Notes: generated from the sequence alone by a model not told the origin. 21,495 nucleotides of DNA from Actinomycetes bacterium (GCA_025964635.1 JAOPYP010000668.1:1-21495); one strand, 5' to 3'. Numbered from the stretch's first letter, positions 14,191 through 21,495 are shown. Numbers and translations are program-made.

Positions 14191-15087
14191 ATGATGACGC
14201 AGGATCGGGACTACGAGGACATCCTCCGCCGCGCACTGACGGAGGCGGCGGAGTCCATCGAACCCGCCGGCGACGGACTGCAGCGTATCCGTCACCGGCT
14301 GGATTCGCGCCGGTCTCCACGGTCCGTGGTCTCCCGGTGCGCCGGATGGCTGGACGTGCACGGGACCCGTTTTCTCGTCCGGCTCGAACCGGCCATCGAG
14401 GCCGCCCGGGCCGCGCTGAGGCGGACCAGGCCGCTGTCGGGGCTCCTGCTCGCCCTGGGCCGCTTCCTTGCCGACGCGTTCAGCCCGCGTGGACGCCGCC
14501 GCGCCGGCGGGCACCGGGGAGCAGCCAGCCCGCCGGGCCGGCTGGGACCCGCGGGGGCCTGGCTCAAGCCGGTCTTCGCCGTCGCGGCCGCGGTGGCCAT
14601 CGTGGCCGTCGGGGTGGTCGTCCTCAACCACGAGACGTCCATGCTGATCAGCCCGACGAACAACAACGTCGGCACGGCTGGCCCGGCCAGCAGCCTGGGG
14701 AGCGGCGGGAGGACGGCGAACTCCAAGCGGTGGAAGCTGCCGCTCGGCGTCAAGGCCACTCAGCAGATCACCGGCCCGGGACGGCAGCAGGGCGTGACGA
14801 CCAAGCTGCCCGCGGTGGCCTGCACCCCGACCCCGACGCCCTCGGTCAGCACGTCGGCACCAGCCGGGACCCCCACCCCGACGCCGACGCCGACGGTGAC
14901 CGGGAGCGCGACCGGCACGCCGACACCCCAGCCGACCGAGAGCGGCCTGCCGACGCCCACCCCGACGGCCAGCGCCGCCACCGGCGGGCCGGCCACCGCC
15001 ACCGCGGCGGCCCTGGTCGTCCCGTACCATGCGGGGGCACCCGTGGTGGTCGAGTGCGCCGCCCCGAAGCCCTCGCGGACCCCCTGA
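14191..15087 (+). CDS. Single-pass membrane protein with Thr/Pro-rich outer region, possible sigma regulator
   Basis: A 298-residue protein with an acidic then basic cytoplasmic half (residues 1-125), one strong transmembrane helix at about 126-146 (PVFAVAAAVAIVAVGVVVL) and an outer region. The outer part has a TPTPTP-type low-complexity stretch at about 213-270 and ends in a short hydrophobic segment. The topology matches an anti-sigma factor (inner sigma-binding part, one helix, outer sensor). The opening YEDILRRALTEAAESIEPAGDGLQRIR is typical of proteins encoded after SigE-family sigma genes. No HxxxCxxC zinc anti-sigma motif is present. ATG 14191 and 14194 are adjacent alternatives. Regulatory role is inference from position and topology. 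Confidence 0.75.
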   Translation: MMTQDRDYEDILRRALTEAAESIEPAGDGLQRIRHRLDSRRSPRSVVSRCAGWLDVHGTRFLVRLEPAIEAARAALRRTRPLSGLLLALGRFLADAFSPRGRRRAGGHRGAASPPGRLGPAGAWLKPVFAVAAAVAIVAVGVVVLNHETSMLISPTNNNVGTAGPASSLGSGGRTANSKRWKLPLGVKATQQITGPGRQQGVTTKLPAVACTPTPTPSVSTSAPAGTPTPTPTPTVTGSATGTPTPQPTESGLPTPTPTASAATGGPATATAAALVVPYHAGAPVVVECAAPKPSRTP

Positions 15088-15135
15088 CCACGCCCGGCGG
15101 CCGCCTGACCCGCTGAGGCCTCCGGCGCTCCTGGC

Positions 15136-15912
15136 TCAGGCCCAGCGGCCGGCCCTGCTGAGCAGGATCGCGGCCGCCGCCATCCCCGCGGATGAGGTCC
15201 GGAGCACGGTCGGCCCCAGCCGCGCCGCGGTGGCGCCCGCCCGGGTGAGCGCGGCGGACTCGGCGGGGGTGATGCCACCCTCTGGCCCGACGACCACCAG
15301 CATTTCCCCGGAGCCGGGCAGCGGCATCTCGCTGAGCCGCTCCGCGGCCTGCGGGTCCAGGATGAAGGCCCGGGCAGCCCGGCTGACCCGCGCGGCCACC
15401 TCGCCGAGGTCCGCGGGGGCCGTCACCTCGGCCAGCCGGCTCCGCCGGGCCTGCTTGGCCGCTTCCCGCGCGGTAGAACGCCACCGGGCAACGGCACGCT
15501 CGCCGCGCTCGCCGGCCCACCGGGCCACGCAGCGCTCCGCCGCCCAGGGGACGATCACGTCCACCCCGGCTTCGGTCATCAGCTCGACGGCCAGCTGGCC
15601 CCGCTCCCCCTTCGGGATCGCCTGGACCACGGCCAGGGCCGGATCCGGGGCGGGCAGGACGATCCGCTGCCGAACCGCCAGCTCGAGCTGGCCGCGCTGG
15701 GCCCGCGTGACCACGCACTCAGCCAGCTGGCCCTGGCCGTCGGTCAGGTCCACCCGCTCACCCGCGGCCAGCCTGCGCACGTCGGCGGCGTGCCGGCCCT
15801 CCGGCCCGGCCAGCACGATCAGGTCACGGGCCAGGTCCTCCGGGTCGGCGAAGAAGACCGGCGGCTGGGAGCCGGGCGCGGCCCGCCGGTCACCGGCCGT
15901 TGAACGCGTCAC
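15136..15912 (-). CDS. rsmE: 16S rRNA m3U1498 methyltransferase RsmE
   Basis: SPOUT-class methyltransferase that methylates U1498 of 16S rRNA using S-adenosylmethionine. In the 258-residue protein the N-terminal PUA-like part includes LAGPEGRHAADVRRLAAGERVDL (34-56). The C-terminal knot carries VVGPEGGITPAE (207-218) and LGPTVLRTSSAGMAAAAIL (232-250). GTG 15912 lies inside the end of dnaJ (23-nt overlap) and has no ribosome site, so translation is probably coupled to dnaJ. The order hrcA-dnaJ-rsmE is common in actinobacteria. Confidence 0.94.
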   Translation of the reverse strand: MTRSTAGDRRAAPGSQPPVFFADPEDLARDLIVLAGPEGRHAADVRRLAAGERVDLTDGQGQLAECVVTRAQRGQLELAVRQRIVLPAPDPALAVVQAIPKGERGQLAVELMTEAGVDVIVPWAAERCVARWAGERGERAVARWRSTAREAAKQARRSRLAEVTAPADLGEVAARVSRAARAFILDPQAAERLSEMPLPGSGEMLVVVGPEGGITPAESAALTRAGATAARLGPTVLRTSSAGMAAAAILLSRAGRWA

Positions 15913-17023
15913 GCAACCGGGAGAAGAATCCCTGCTGCCCGGGGGCGAAGCGGCCGGGCGGGGTCTCCTCGCCGCGCAGCGCGGCCAGCTGCTTGAGCAG
16001 GGTCTCCTGGGCCTCGTCCAGCTTGCTCGGGGTCTCGACCGAGATGTGGATGATCAGGTCCCCCCGGCCGGAGTCGTTCAGGTGCTGGACGCCGAGCGCG
16101 TACATGGGAGCGACCTGGCCCGACTGGGTGCCGGGGCGGATATCCAGTTCCCGGGGCCCGTCCAGCGTCTCGACCGAGAGGGTGGCGCCCAGCGCCGCGG
16201 CCACCATGGGGATGGTCACGGTGCAGTGCAGATCGTCACCCTGCCGCTCGAAAATGGGGTGCGGGCGCTGCAGGATCTCCAGGAAGAGATCCCCGGGCGG
16301 GCCGCCGCCGGACCCGATCTCGCCCTCGCCCGCCAGCTGGATGTGGGTGCCGTCTTCGACCCCGGCCGGGATGCGCACCTTCATCGTGCGCCGGGTCCTG
16401 ACCCGGCCGTCGCCGTCACATTCGGGACAGGGCCGGCGGATGACGGTGCCGAATCCGCCGCAGTGCGGGCACGGCCGGGAGGTCATGACCTGGCCCAGGA
16501 ACGAGCGCGTGACCTGGCTGACCTCGCCGCGGCCGCCGCAGACCTCACAGGTCTCCGGGTGGGTGCCCGGCGCCGTGCCCTCGCCCGAGCAGGTCGGGCA
16601 GACCACGGCCGTGTCCACGACCAGTTCCCGGGTGGTCCCGAAGGCGCACTCCGACAGGTCCATCTCGACCCTGATGGTCGCGTTGCGTCCGCGCCGGGCC
16701 CGGCTGCGCGGGCCCCGGGCCGCGGCCCCGGCGCCGAAGAACGCGTCCATGATGTCGCTGAACGGGAAGCCCGGCCCGAAGCCGCCCGCCCCGGCGCCCC
16801 CGTTGGGCGCGAACGGGTCCGCGCCCTGGTCGTACATCTGCCGCTTCCCCGGGTCGGAGAGCACCTCGTACGCCTGGGTGATCTCCTTGAACCGTTCCTG
16901 CGTCTGCGGGTCCGGGTTCACGTCCGGGTGCAGCTCGCGGGCGAGCCGCCGGTAAGCCTTCTTGATCTCATCCGGCGGCGCGTCCCGGCGGACGCCGAGC
17001 GCGCCGTAGTAGTCATTAGCCAC
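15890..17023 (-). CDS. dnaJ: Molecular chaperone DnaJ (DnaJ2 type)
   Basis: Hsp40 co-chaperone that stimulates DnaK and binds unfolded proteins. The protein is 377 residues: a J domain at 1-66 with HPD at 32-34; a Gly/Phe-rich segment at about 74-103; four CxxCxGxG zinc modules at C142/C145, C159/C162, C185/C188 and C199/C202; and C-terminal substrate-binding domains to the end. GTG 17023 overlaps the last base of the hrcA stop (TAGTG) and has GGGG 5 nt upstream. Being in one unit with hrcA, not in a dnaK-grpE operon, marks it as the actinobacterial second DnaJ. It is likely heat-induced through the upstream CIRCE. Confidence 0.95.
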   Translation of the reverse strand: MANDYYGALGVRRDAPPDEIKKAYRRLARELHPDVNPDPQTQERFKEITQAYEVLSDPGKRQMYDQGADPFAPNGGAGAGGFGPGFPFSDIMDAFFGAGAAARGPRSRARRGRNATIRVEMDLSECAFGTTRELVVDTAVVCPTCSGEGTAPGTHPETCEVCGGRGEVSQVTRSFLGQVMTSRPCPHCGGFGTVIRRPCPECDGDGRVRTRRTMKVRIPAGVEDGTHIQLAGEGEIGSGGGPPGDLFLEILQRPHPIFERQGDDLHCTVTIPMVAAALGATLSVETLDGPRELDIRPGTQSGQVAPMYALGVQHLNDSGRGDLIIHISVETPSKLDEAQETLLKQLAALRGEETPPGRFAPGQQGFFSRLRDAFNGR

Positions 17024-18036
17024 TAGGACCCCGCCAGGATCTGGCCCACATATCGTGCCACCGCGCGTACTGCTCCCATCGCTGTTGGGTAATCCATCCG
17101 TGTCGGGCCGAGCACGCCGAGCCTGGCCAGCACCTGATCCCCGGTTCCGTACCCGGTTGCCACCAGGGACGTGCCCCGCAGGCCCTCGACCGTGTTTTCC
17201 GCGCCGATCCGGACGGTCAGCGAGGGGTGATCGCCGGACTCGCCCAGCAACCGCATGAGCACGACCTGCTCCTCGAGGGACTCGAGGACCTCCCGCAGTC
17301 CCCTGGAGAAGTCGGCCGTGGTCAGGTTGGCTGCGCCCCCGACGACGACCCGCTCGTCGGTCCGCTCCACCAGGGTCTCCAGGATGACCGAGAAGACCGC
17401 CGCCGCGTTCGGCCGGTCCATCGGGTCGACCAGCTCCGGCAGGTCCGCGACCACCGACGCGACCTCGGTCAGGTGCCGCCCGTCCAGGCACGCGTTCAGC
17501 ACCGCCCGCAGGTGCATGATGGAGTCTTCTTCGGCCGCATCCGGCAGCTCCACCGAGCGCTGCTCGACCCGCCCGGTGTCGGTGATGATCACCAGCATGA
17601 TCCGTTTGGCGGCCAGCGGGACCAGCTCCACATGCCGGACCGAGGAGCGGGTGAGCGACGGGTACTGCACTACCGCCACCTGGCGGGTCAGCTGCGCGAG
17701 CAGCCGGACCGTCCGCATCACCACGTCGTCGAGGTCGTACGCGCCGGCCAGGAACGTCTCGATCGCCCGCCGCTCGGCCGAGGAGAGCGGCTTGACCCCG
17801 GACAGCCGGTCCACGAACAGCCGGTAGCCCTTGTCCGTCGGGATCCGCCCCGCGCTGGTGTGGGGCTGCACGATGAAGCCCTGCTCCTCGAGCACCGCCA
17901 TGTCGTTGCGGATGGTCGCCGGGGAGACGTCGAGGTTGTGCCGGTCGACCAGCGACTTCGAGCCCACCGGTTCAGTAGTGGACACGTAATCTTCCACGAT
18001 CGCCCGCAGCACGGCGAGCTTGCGCTCATCGAGCAT
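17023..18036 (-). CDS. hrcA: Heat-inducible transcription repressor HrcA
   Basis: Represses heat-shock genes by binding CIRCE operators; activity usually depends on GroE. The 337-residue protein begins LDERKLAVLRAIVEDYVSTTEPVGSKSLV, the family winged-helix, with the recognition segment VSPATIRNDMAVLEEQGFI, followed by the GAF-like HrcA domain. It ends in MGAVRAVARYVGQILAGS. ATG 18036 has GGGGAGG 7 nt upstream, the strongest ribosome site in the window. A CIRCE element lies 14 bp upstream of the start, so HrcA should repress its own operon (hrcA-dnaJ-rsmE). Confidence 0.97.
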   Translation of the reverse strand: MLDERKLAVLRAIVEDYVSTTEPVGSKSLVDRHNLDVSPATIRNDMAVLEEQGFIVQPHTSAGRIPTDKGYRLFVDRLSGVKPLSSAERRAIETFLAGAYDLDDVVMRTVRLLAQLTRQVAVVQYPSLTRSSVRHVELVPLAAKRIMLVIITDTGRVEQRSVELPDAAEEDSIMHLRAVLNACLDGRHLTEVASVVADLPELVDPMDRPNAAAVFSVILETLVERTDERVVVGGAANLTTADFSRGLREVLESLEEQVVLMRLLGESGDHPSLTVRIGAENTVEGLRGTSLVATGYGTGDQVLARLGVLGPTRMDYPTAMGAVRAVARYVGQILAGS

Positions 18037-18049
18037 GTCCCCACCTCCC

Positions 18050-18076
18050 CTGGCACTCCACAGTCCTGAGTGCCAA
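18050..18076. promoter_or_regulatory. CIRCE operator upstream of hrcA
   Basis: On the minus strand, TTGGCACTC (18076-18068), a 9-nt spacer and GAGTGCCAG (18058-18050). This matches the consensus TTAGCACTC-N9-GAGTGCTAA with the correct spacing. Each arm has a G/C at the position that is A/T in the consensus, and the outermost base of the right arm also differs. A -10-like TTAAAC lies at 18082-18077, which places CIRCE over the start site. Confidence 0.9.
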
Positions 18077-18321
18077 GTTTAAGGCGGTCCGGGCGCCGTG
18101 ACACCCAAGCGCTCTATTAATCCGGGGGGACGACCCCCCTGGACCCCCCCCGGCATTCGCCGGCATTCGCCGCCTCGGAGGGAACCCGCCTGCGGCGGGC
18201 CCCGCCCCGCCAGCGAATAACCGTGCGCACGCCACCGAAAACCCGCCCACCCCCGACTCCCAGGGAACCCGCCTGCGGCGTGCCGCCACCAGGGCGCCGC
18301 ACTTGTCCGCTAGCGTCCGGT
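18077..18321. other. Divergent intergenic region with short repeats
   Basis: A 245-bp gap between hrcA (leftward) and the DUF3097 gene (rightward). It contains a 6-bp G/C hairpin with an ACGA tetraloop (18124-18139), a 10-bp tandem duplication CGGCATTCGC at 18151-18170, and an 18-bp direct repeat (18180-18197 and 18263-18280, GGGAACCCGCCTGCGGCG). A possible -10 TAGCGT for the DUF3097 gene lies at 18311-18316. No open frame here looks real. Confidence 0.6.
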
Positions 18322-19170
18322 GTGGTGGACCCCTATGACGGTACGGACGTCCTCGCACCGGGCTGGCAGCGCCGCGCGCGGCTGGAGCCACCCCAGGTGG
18401 AGGCGGCCCGCGGGCTGGTGGTGGAGGAGGCGGGCGGCGGCTTCTGCGGCGCCGTGGTCGCCTGCGAGAAGACCGCGGTCACACTGGAGGACCGGTTCGG
18501 GCGGCAGCGGGTGTTCCCGCTGGCCCCCGGCGCGTTCCTGCTGGAGGGCAGGCCGGTGACGCTGACCCGGCCAGCACCGTCCGGGCCCGCCCGCAGCCCG
18601 GTCCGCAGCCGGTCGGGCTCGGTCACCCAGCCCGCCGGGCCCCCCGGCCAGGCCAGCCGCGCCCGGGTCGCGAAGGCCAGCCGGATCTACGTCGAAGGCC
18701 GCCACGACGCCGAGCTCGTCGAGCAGATCTGGGGCGACGACCTGCGTGACGTGGGCGTCGTGGTCGAGTACCTGGAAGGGGTGGATCATCTTCCGGCCGT
18801 GCTGCAGGCGTTCGCGCCCGGCCCGCAGCGGCGGCTGGGGGTCCTGGTCGACCACCTGGTCCCCGGGTCCAAGGAGCAGCGCATCGCGGCCGCGGTGACG
18901 TCGCCGCACGTCCTGGTGGTGGGCCATCCCTACGTGGACGTCTGGCAGGCGGTCACGCCCGCGGCACTGGGCATTCCCGCCTGGCCGGTGGTGCCGCGCG
19001 GCACGCCGTGGAAAGAGGGCGTGCTGAGCGCGCTGGGCTGGGGCACGGATACGGCGGCCGGGTGGAAACGGATCCTGGCCGCGGCCCGGAGCTACGCCGA
19101 CCTGGAATCGGAGCTGCTCGGCCGGGTCGAGGAACTGATCGATTTCGTCACCGCGCCGGGTACTGGCTAA
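18322..19170 (+). CDS. DUF3097 family protein with TOPRIM-like core
   Basis: A 282-residue protein of the actinobacterial DUF3097 family. An N-terminal small beta domain covers about 28-82 (GLVVEEAGGGFCGAVVACEKTAVTLEDRFG), followed by a Pro/Ser/Arg-rich linker at 83-118. The main domain opens with RIYVEGRHDAELVEQIWGDDL (121-141) and continues with LGVLVDHLVPGSKEQRIAA (172-190) and HVLVVGHPYVDVWQAV. The VEGxxDAE opening and later VDH resemble the Glu and Asp motifs of TOPRIM domains, hinting at nucleic-acid chemistry, but function is unknown. Start GTG 18322 (or the adjacent GTG 18325) follows TAGCGT by 5 nt and lacks a ribosome site, suggesting a leaderless message. Confidence 0.88.
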   Translation: MVDPYDGTDVLAPGWQRRARLEPPQVEAARGLVVEEAGGGFCGAVVACEKTAVTLEDRFGRQRVFPLAPGAFLLEGRPVTLTRPAPSGPARSPVRSRSGSVTQPAGPPGQASRARVAKASRIYVEGRHDAELVEQIWGDDLRDVGVVVEYLEGVDHLPAVLQAFAPGPQRRLGVLVDHLVPGSKEQRIAAAVTSPHVLVVGHPYVDVWQAVTPAALGIPAWPVVPRGTPWKEGVLSALGWGTDTAAGWKRILAAARSYADLESELLGRVEELIDFVTAPGTG

Positions 19171-19203
19171 CGTGAGGCAGGAACGCACCCCCGCGAGGAG
19201 CCC

Positions 19204-19704
19204 ATGACGAGCCGCCCCCAGTATCCGATGGATTCCGGCGTTAGCGTGTTCGGCTCGCAGGACGGCGGCCCGGTCCTCGAGCAGGTGGGCGAGGGCGCTG
19301 CAGCCGCCGGCGCTGAGGCCCGCCCGCCGGCGCCGCCGCCCGCGGACCGCGGTGAGGTGCGCTGGGCCATGCTTGCCTACCTGGCCGTGCCGTTCACCCT
19401 GTTCCTGGTGCCGCTGGCCATCTACCTGACCAGCCGAGGGCACCGCAGGTTCGCCCGGGCGCACGCGGCGGTGGCGCTGAGCCTGTCCCTGGCCACCGTC
19501 CTGTACACGGTCAGCATCGTGATCGTCGGCGGCGTGCTGGCCCTCGACTCCGCCGCGGTGGGCACGCTGGCCGCCGTGCCGCTGCTGGTGCTGCTGTGGG
19601 CCGGCGTGCTGGTCGTGGTGATCCGCGCGGCCGCGGCGGCCAGCCGCGGTGAGCAGTACCAGCTGCCCCGGTGGCTGCGGATGACTTCGGGCCCGCCCAG
19701 GTGA
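19204..19704 (+). CDS. DUF4870-like three-helix membrane protein
   Basis: A 166-residue protein with a disordered Pro/Ala/Gly N-terminus (1-50) and hydrophobic segments at about 55-76, 88-112 and 118-143. The pattern WAMLAYLAVPFTLFLVPLAIYL followed by FARAHAAVALSLSL matches DUF4870/Tic20-like small membrane proteins, which carry a PL.IYL turn and a conserved His before the second helix. ATG 19204 has GAGG 5 nt upstream. It follows the DUF3097 gene by 33 bp on the same strand and converges on hemW. Function unknown. Confidence 0.8.
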   Translation: MTSRPQYPMDSGVSVFGSQDGGPVLEQVGEGAAAAGAEARPPAPPPADRGEVRWAMLAYLAVPFTLFLVPLAIYLTSRGHRRFARAHAAVALSLSLATVLYTVSIVIVGGVLALDSAAVGTLAAVPLLVLLWAGVLVVVIRAAAAASRGEQYQLPRWLRMTSGPPR

Positions 19705-19723
19705 CTCCGGGGCCGCGAGGGCG

Positions 19724-20944
19724 TCAGTCCGTGAGGCCGCGGATGACCGCGTCGGCGAGCAGCCGCCCGCGGGTGGTCAGCACGACCCGGCCCGCAGCGT
19801 AAGCGCCCCCCTCGGCCAGCCCGTCCGCCACCGCGGTGGCCGCGGCCGCCCGCCCGGCCGGAGCGAGCACCTCGACCGGGCAGCCGGAGTCCAGCCGGGT
19901 CAGCAGCATGATCTCCTCCAGCTTGCGCTCCGGCCCGGTGAGCACCTCCCGGGCCAGCCCCGGGCTGGCGCCCGCGGTGAGCCGCGCGGCATAGGCGGCC
20001 GGGTGCTTCACGTTCCACCAGCGGACCCCGCCCACGTGGCTGTGCGCACCCGGTCCCACGCCCCACCAGTGGCCGCCGGTCCAGTACAGGAGGTTGTGCG
20101 AGCAGCGGGCCTCCGGCCCGGCGGCCCAGTTGGACACCTCGTACCAGCCCAGCCCCTTACCCGAGAGGAGCTCGTCGGCGGCCAGGTAACGGTCGGCCAT
20201 GGCCTCGTCGTCCGGGACGCCCACTTCGCCCCGCCGGACCCGGGCCGCGAGCCGGGTCCCCTCCTCGACGATCAGCGCGTAGGCGGAGATGTGGTCCGGG
20301 CCCGCGGCCAGGGCCGCTTCCAGCGACTCACGCCAGTCCGCGTCGGTCTCCCCCGGGGTGCCGTAGATGAGATCCAGGCTGACGTGCTCGAAGCCCGCCT
20401 CCCGGGCCCACGCGGCGCAGCGGGCCGGGCGGCCGGGCTCGTGCACCCGGTCCAGCACGGCCAGCACGTGCGGCGCCGCGCTCTGCATGCCCAGGGAGAT
20501 CCGGGTGAACCCGGCCTCGCGGAGCGCGGCCAGGGATGCCTCGTCCACGCTCTCGGGGTTGGCCTCGACCGTCACCTCAGCGCCCGGCGCCAGGCCGAAT
20601 TCCCCCTCGATGACCCGCAGGATCTCGCCGAGCTGCCCGGCCGGGAGGAGAGTCGGGGTGCCGCCCCCGAAGAACACCGTGGCCACCGGCCCGGCCGCCG
20701 CGCCCAGCACCCGCCGGGCCAGCCGGACCTCCGCGGCGGCCAGCGCGGGGTAGGTGTCCCGGGACACCCCGGGCCCGAGCTCGGCGGCAGTATAGGTGTT
20801 GAAGTCGCAGTAGCCGCAGCGGCGCTGGCAGAACGGCACGTGCACGTAGAAGCCGAACGGGCGGCGGCCCAGTCCGGCGGTGGCGCTGGCCGGCAGCACA
20901 CCGTCGGCGGGGACGGGCATGCCCGGCGGGAGCACTCCGGGCAC
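19724..20944 (-). CDS. hemW: Radical SAM protein HemW (coproporphyrinogen III oxidase-like)
   Basis: Radical SAM protein of the HemN-like family; HemW members are haem chaperones rather than coproporphyrinogen dehydrogenases. The 406-residue form has the Fe4S4 motif CQRRCGYCDF with C39, C43 and C46. FFGGGTPTLLP (SAM binding), VTVEANPES, ISLGMQS, LIYGTPGET and the C-terminal HemN domain (SHNLLYWTGGHWWGVGPGAHSH) follow. The missing fourth Cys (CDF rather than CxC) fits HemW, not HemN. GTG 20944 lies 2 nt after the stop of the MOSC gene and gives a family-like N-terminus; ATG 20920 is an alternative. The longer open frame upstream overlaps the MOSC tail and is not real. Confidence 0.93.
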   Translation of the reverse strand: MPGVLPPGMPVPADGVLPASATAGLGRRPFGFYVHVPFCQRRCGYCDFNTYTAAELGPGVSRDTYPALAAAEVRLARRVLGAAAGPVATVFFGGGTPTLLPAGQLGEILRVIEGEFGLAPGAEVTVEANPESVDEASLAALREAGFTRISLGMQSAAPHVLAVLDRVHEPGRPARCAAWAREAGFEHVSLDLIYGTPGETDADWRESLEAALAAGPDHISAYALIVEEGTRLAARVRRGEVGVPDDEAMADRYLAADELLSGKGLGWYEVSNWAAGPEARCSHNLLYWTGGHWWGVGPGAHSHVGGVRWWNVKHPAAYAARLTAGASPGLAREVLTGPERKLEEIMLLTRLDSGCPVEVLAPAGRAAAATAVADGLAEGGAYAAGRVVLTTRGRLLADAVIRGLTD

Positions 20945-20946
20945 GG

Positions 20947-21495
20947 TCAGCCCGCTGCCGGTTCGTGCCGCACTGCTTCTTGCGGCACTGGTGCTTGCGG
21001 CACTGGTCCATGTGGCACTGGTCCTTGCGGCAGTGGCCGCCCCAGTACCGAGACCGCTACGTCCTCCCACTTGGGGTCGAGTCCCGGCGCGCGCAGCAGC
21101 CGCCGCATCAGGTCCGCGTCCCCGTAGTAGGCGCGCATCGCCCCGGCCACGGTCACGCCGTCCGGCGGCCGGGAGAGCACCTCGACGGGATCACCTGGCC
21201 CGGCGGTCCCTTTCTCCAGGACCCGCAGGTAAGCCCCGGGGCGGCCCGCGGCGGCGAACCGTTTCACCCAGTGCCGCTCACCCATCCAGCCCGCGAAGGT
21301 CGCGCACGGCACGCGCACCGAGGCGATCTGGACCACTGCGGTGCCCAGCCGCCACGTCTCGCCCATCAGCGCCCCGGACACGTCCAGCCCGGCCGTGGTG
21401 ATGTTCTCGCCGAACACCCCGTTGCCCAGCTCCCGGCCGAGCTGCTCGGTCCACCAGTCCAGGTCCTCCCGCGCGTACGCGTACACGGCCTGGTA
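20947..21495 (-). CDS. MOSC domain protein (YiiM-like), 5' end outside window
   Basis: The frame is open to the right edge; the visible part begins YQAVYAYAREDLDWWTEQLGRELG, which is mid-domain in this family. About 182 residues are visible. MOSC features are FGENITTAGLDVSGALMGETWRLG and the conserved cysteine in RVPCATF (about residue 64 of the visible part), which in this superfamily handles sulfur or binds molybdopterin-related ligands. The domain ends around visible residue 150. A tail of five PQGPV-like pentads follows, encoded by 15-bp repeats. The stop is 2 nt before the hemW start, so the two are probably co-translated. Confidence 0.9.
   Translation of the reverse strand, partial: YQAVYAYAREDLDWWTEQLGRELGNGVFGENITTAGLDVSGALMGETWRLGTAVVQIASVRVPCATFAGWMGERHWVKRFAAAGRPGAYLRVLEKGTAGPGDPVEVLSRPPDGVTVAGAMRAYYGDADLMRRLLRAPGLDPKWEDVAVSVLGRPLPQGPVPHGPVPQAPVPQEAVRHEPAAG
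20966..21040. repeat. 15-bp minisatellite in the MOSC tail
   Basis: Five units with GCACTG or GCAGTG recurring every 15 bp at about 20970, 20985, 21000, 21015 and 21030. A typical unit is TGCTTGCGGCACTGG. Read on the minus strand it encodes PQAPV-type pentads. The core CTGGTGCTTGCGG (20988-21000) is identical to 3427-3439 in the DUF1906 gene repeat. Confidence 0.85.

Overview
The window is chromosomal DNA from a very GC-rich, Gram-positive actinomycete. The evidence is the heavy Gly/Ala/Pro/Arg coding, frequent GTG starts (plus one TTG), genes that look leaderless, actinobacterial forms of LeuA and RecO, an HrcA/CIRCE/DnaJ unit, and members of the actinobacterial families DUF3097 and DUF1906. 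The gene order resembles Streptomyces and Streptosporangiales-type genomes, but I cannot name the genus. I see no rRNA, tRNA, CRISPR array, transposase or phage gene.

Layout. (1) 3-1097 (+): 3' part of a membrane-anchored, beta-propeller-like exported protein. It ends at a perfect 17-bp hairpin shared with the convergent glyQS. (2) 1187-4320 (-): glycyl-tRNA synthetase, then a secreted DUF1906 protein with a His/Lys-rich linker of 5-residue repeats. (3) 4513-4812 (+): a small membrane protein. (4) 4850-13318 (-): a long housekeeping block. In transcription order it is HIT, phoH, ybeY, CNNM/CBS protein, cytidine-deaminase-like protein, era, leuA, recO, uppS. leuA has its own leader with a Leu-codon peptide and a possible pseudoknot that hides the ribosome site. 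(5) 13554-15087 (+): an ECF/SigE-family sigma factor and a one-pass membrane protein, placed against the local gene direction. (6) 15136-18036 (-): hrcA-dnaJ-rsmE behind a CIRCE operator. (7) 18322-19704 (+): DUF3097 and a DUF4870-like membrane protein. (8) 19724-21495 (-): a MOSC-domain protein (5' end outside the window) and hemW.

How the genes work together. Most are core functions: translation and ribosome maturation (glyQS, ybeY, era, rsmE), protein folding (hrcA, dnaJ), recombination (recO), envelope lipid carrier (uppS), leucine synthesis (leuA) and haem handling (hemW). Tight junctions show operon structure: recO/uppS overlap by 4 nt, hrcA/dnaJ by 1 nt and dnaJ/rsmE by 23 nt, while MOSC and hemW are 2 nt apart. 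The accessory or variable parts are the sigma/membrane-protein pair, the DUF1906 linker and the repeat-bearing protein tails.

The most interesting signals are the leuA leader and a 15-bp minisatellite. The minisatellite core is shared by two unrelated genes and is read in different frames. I found no wholly new defence or biosynthetic system.
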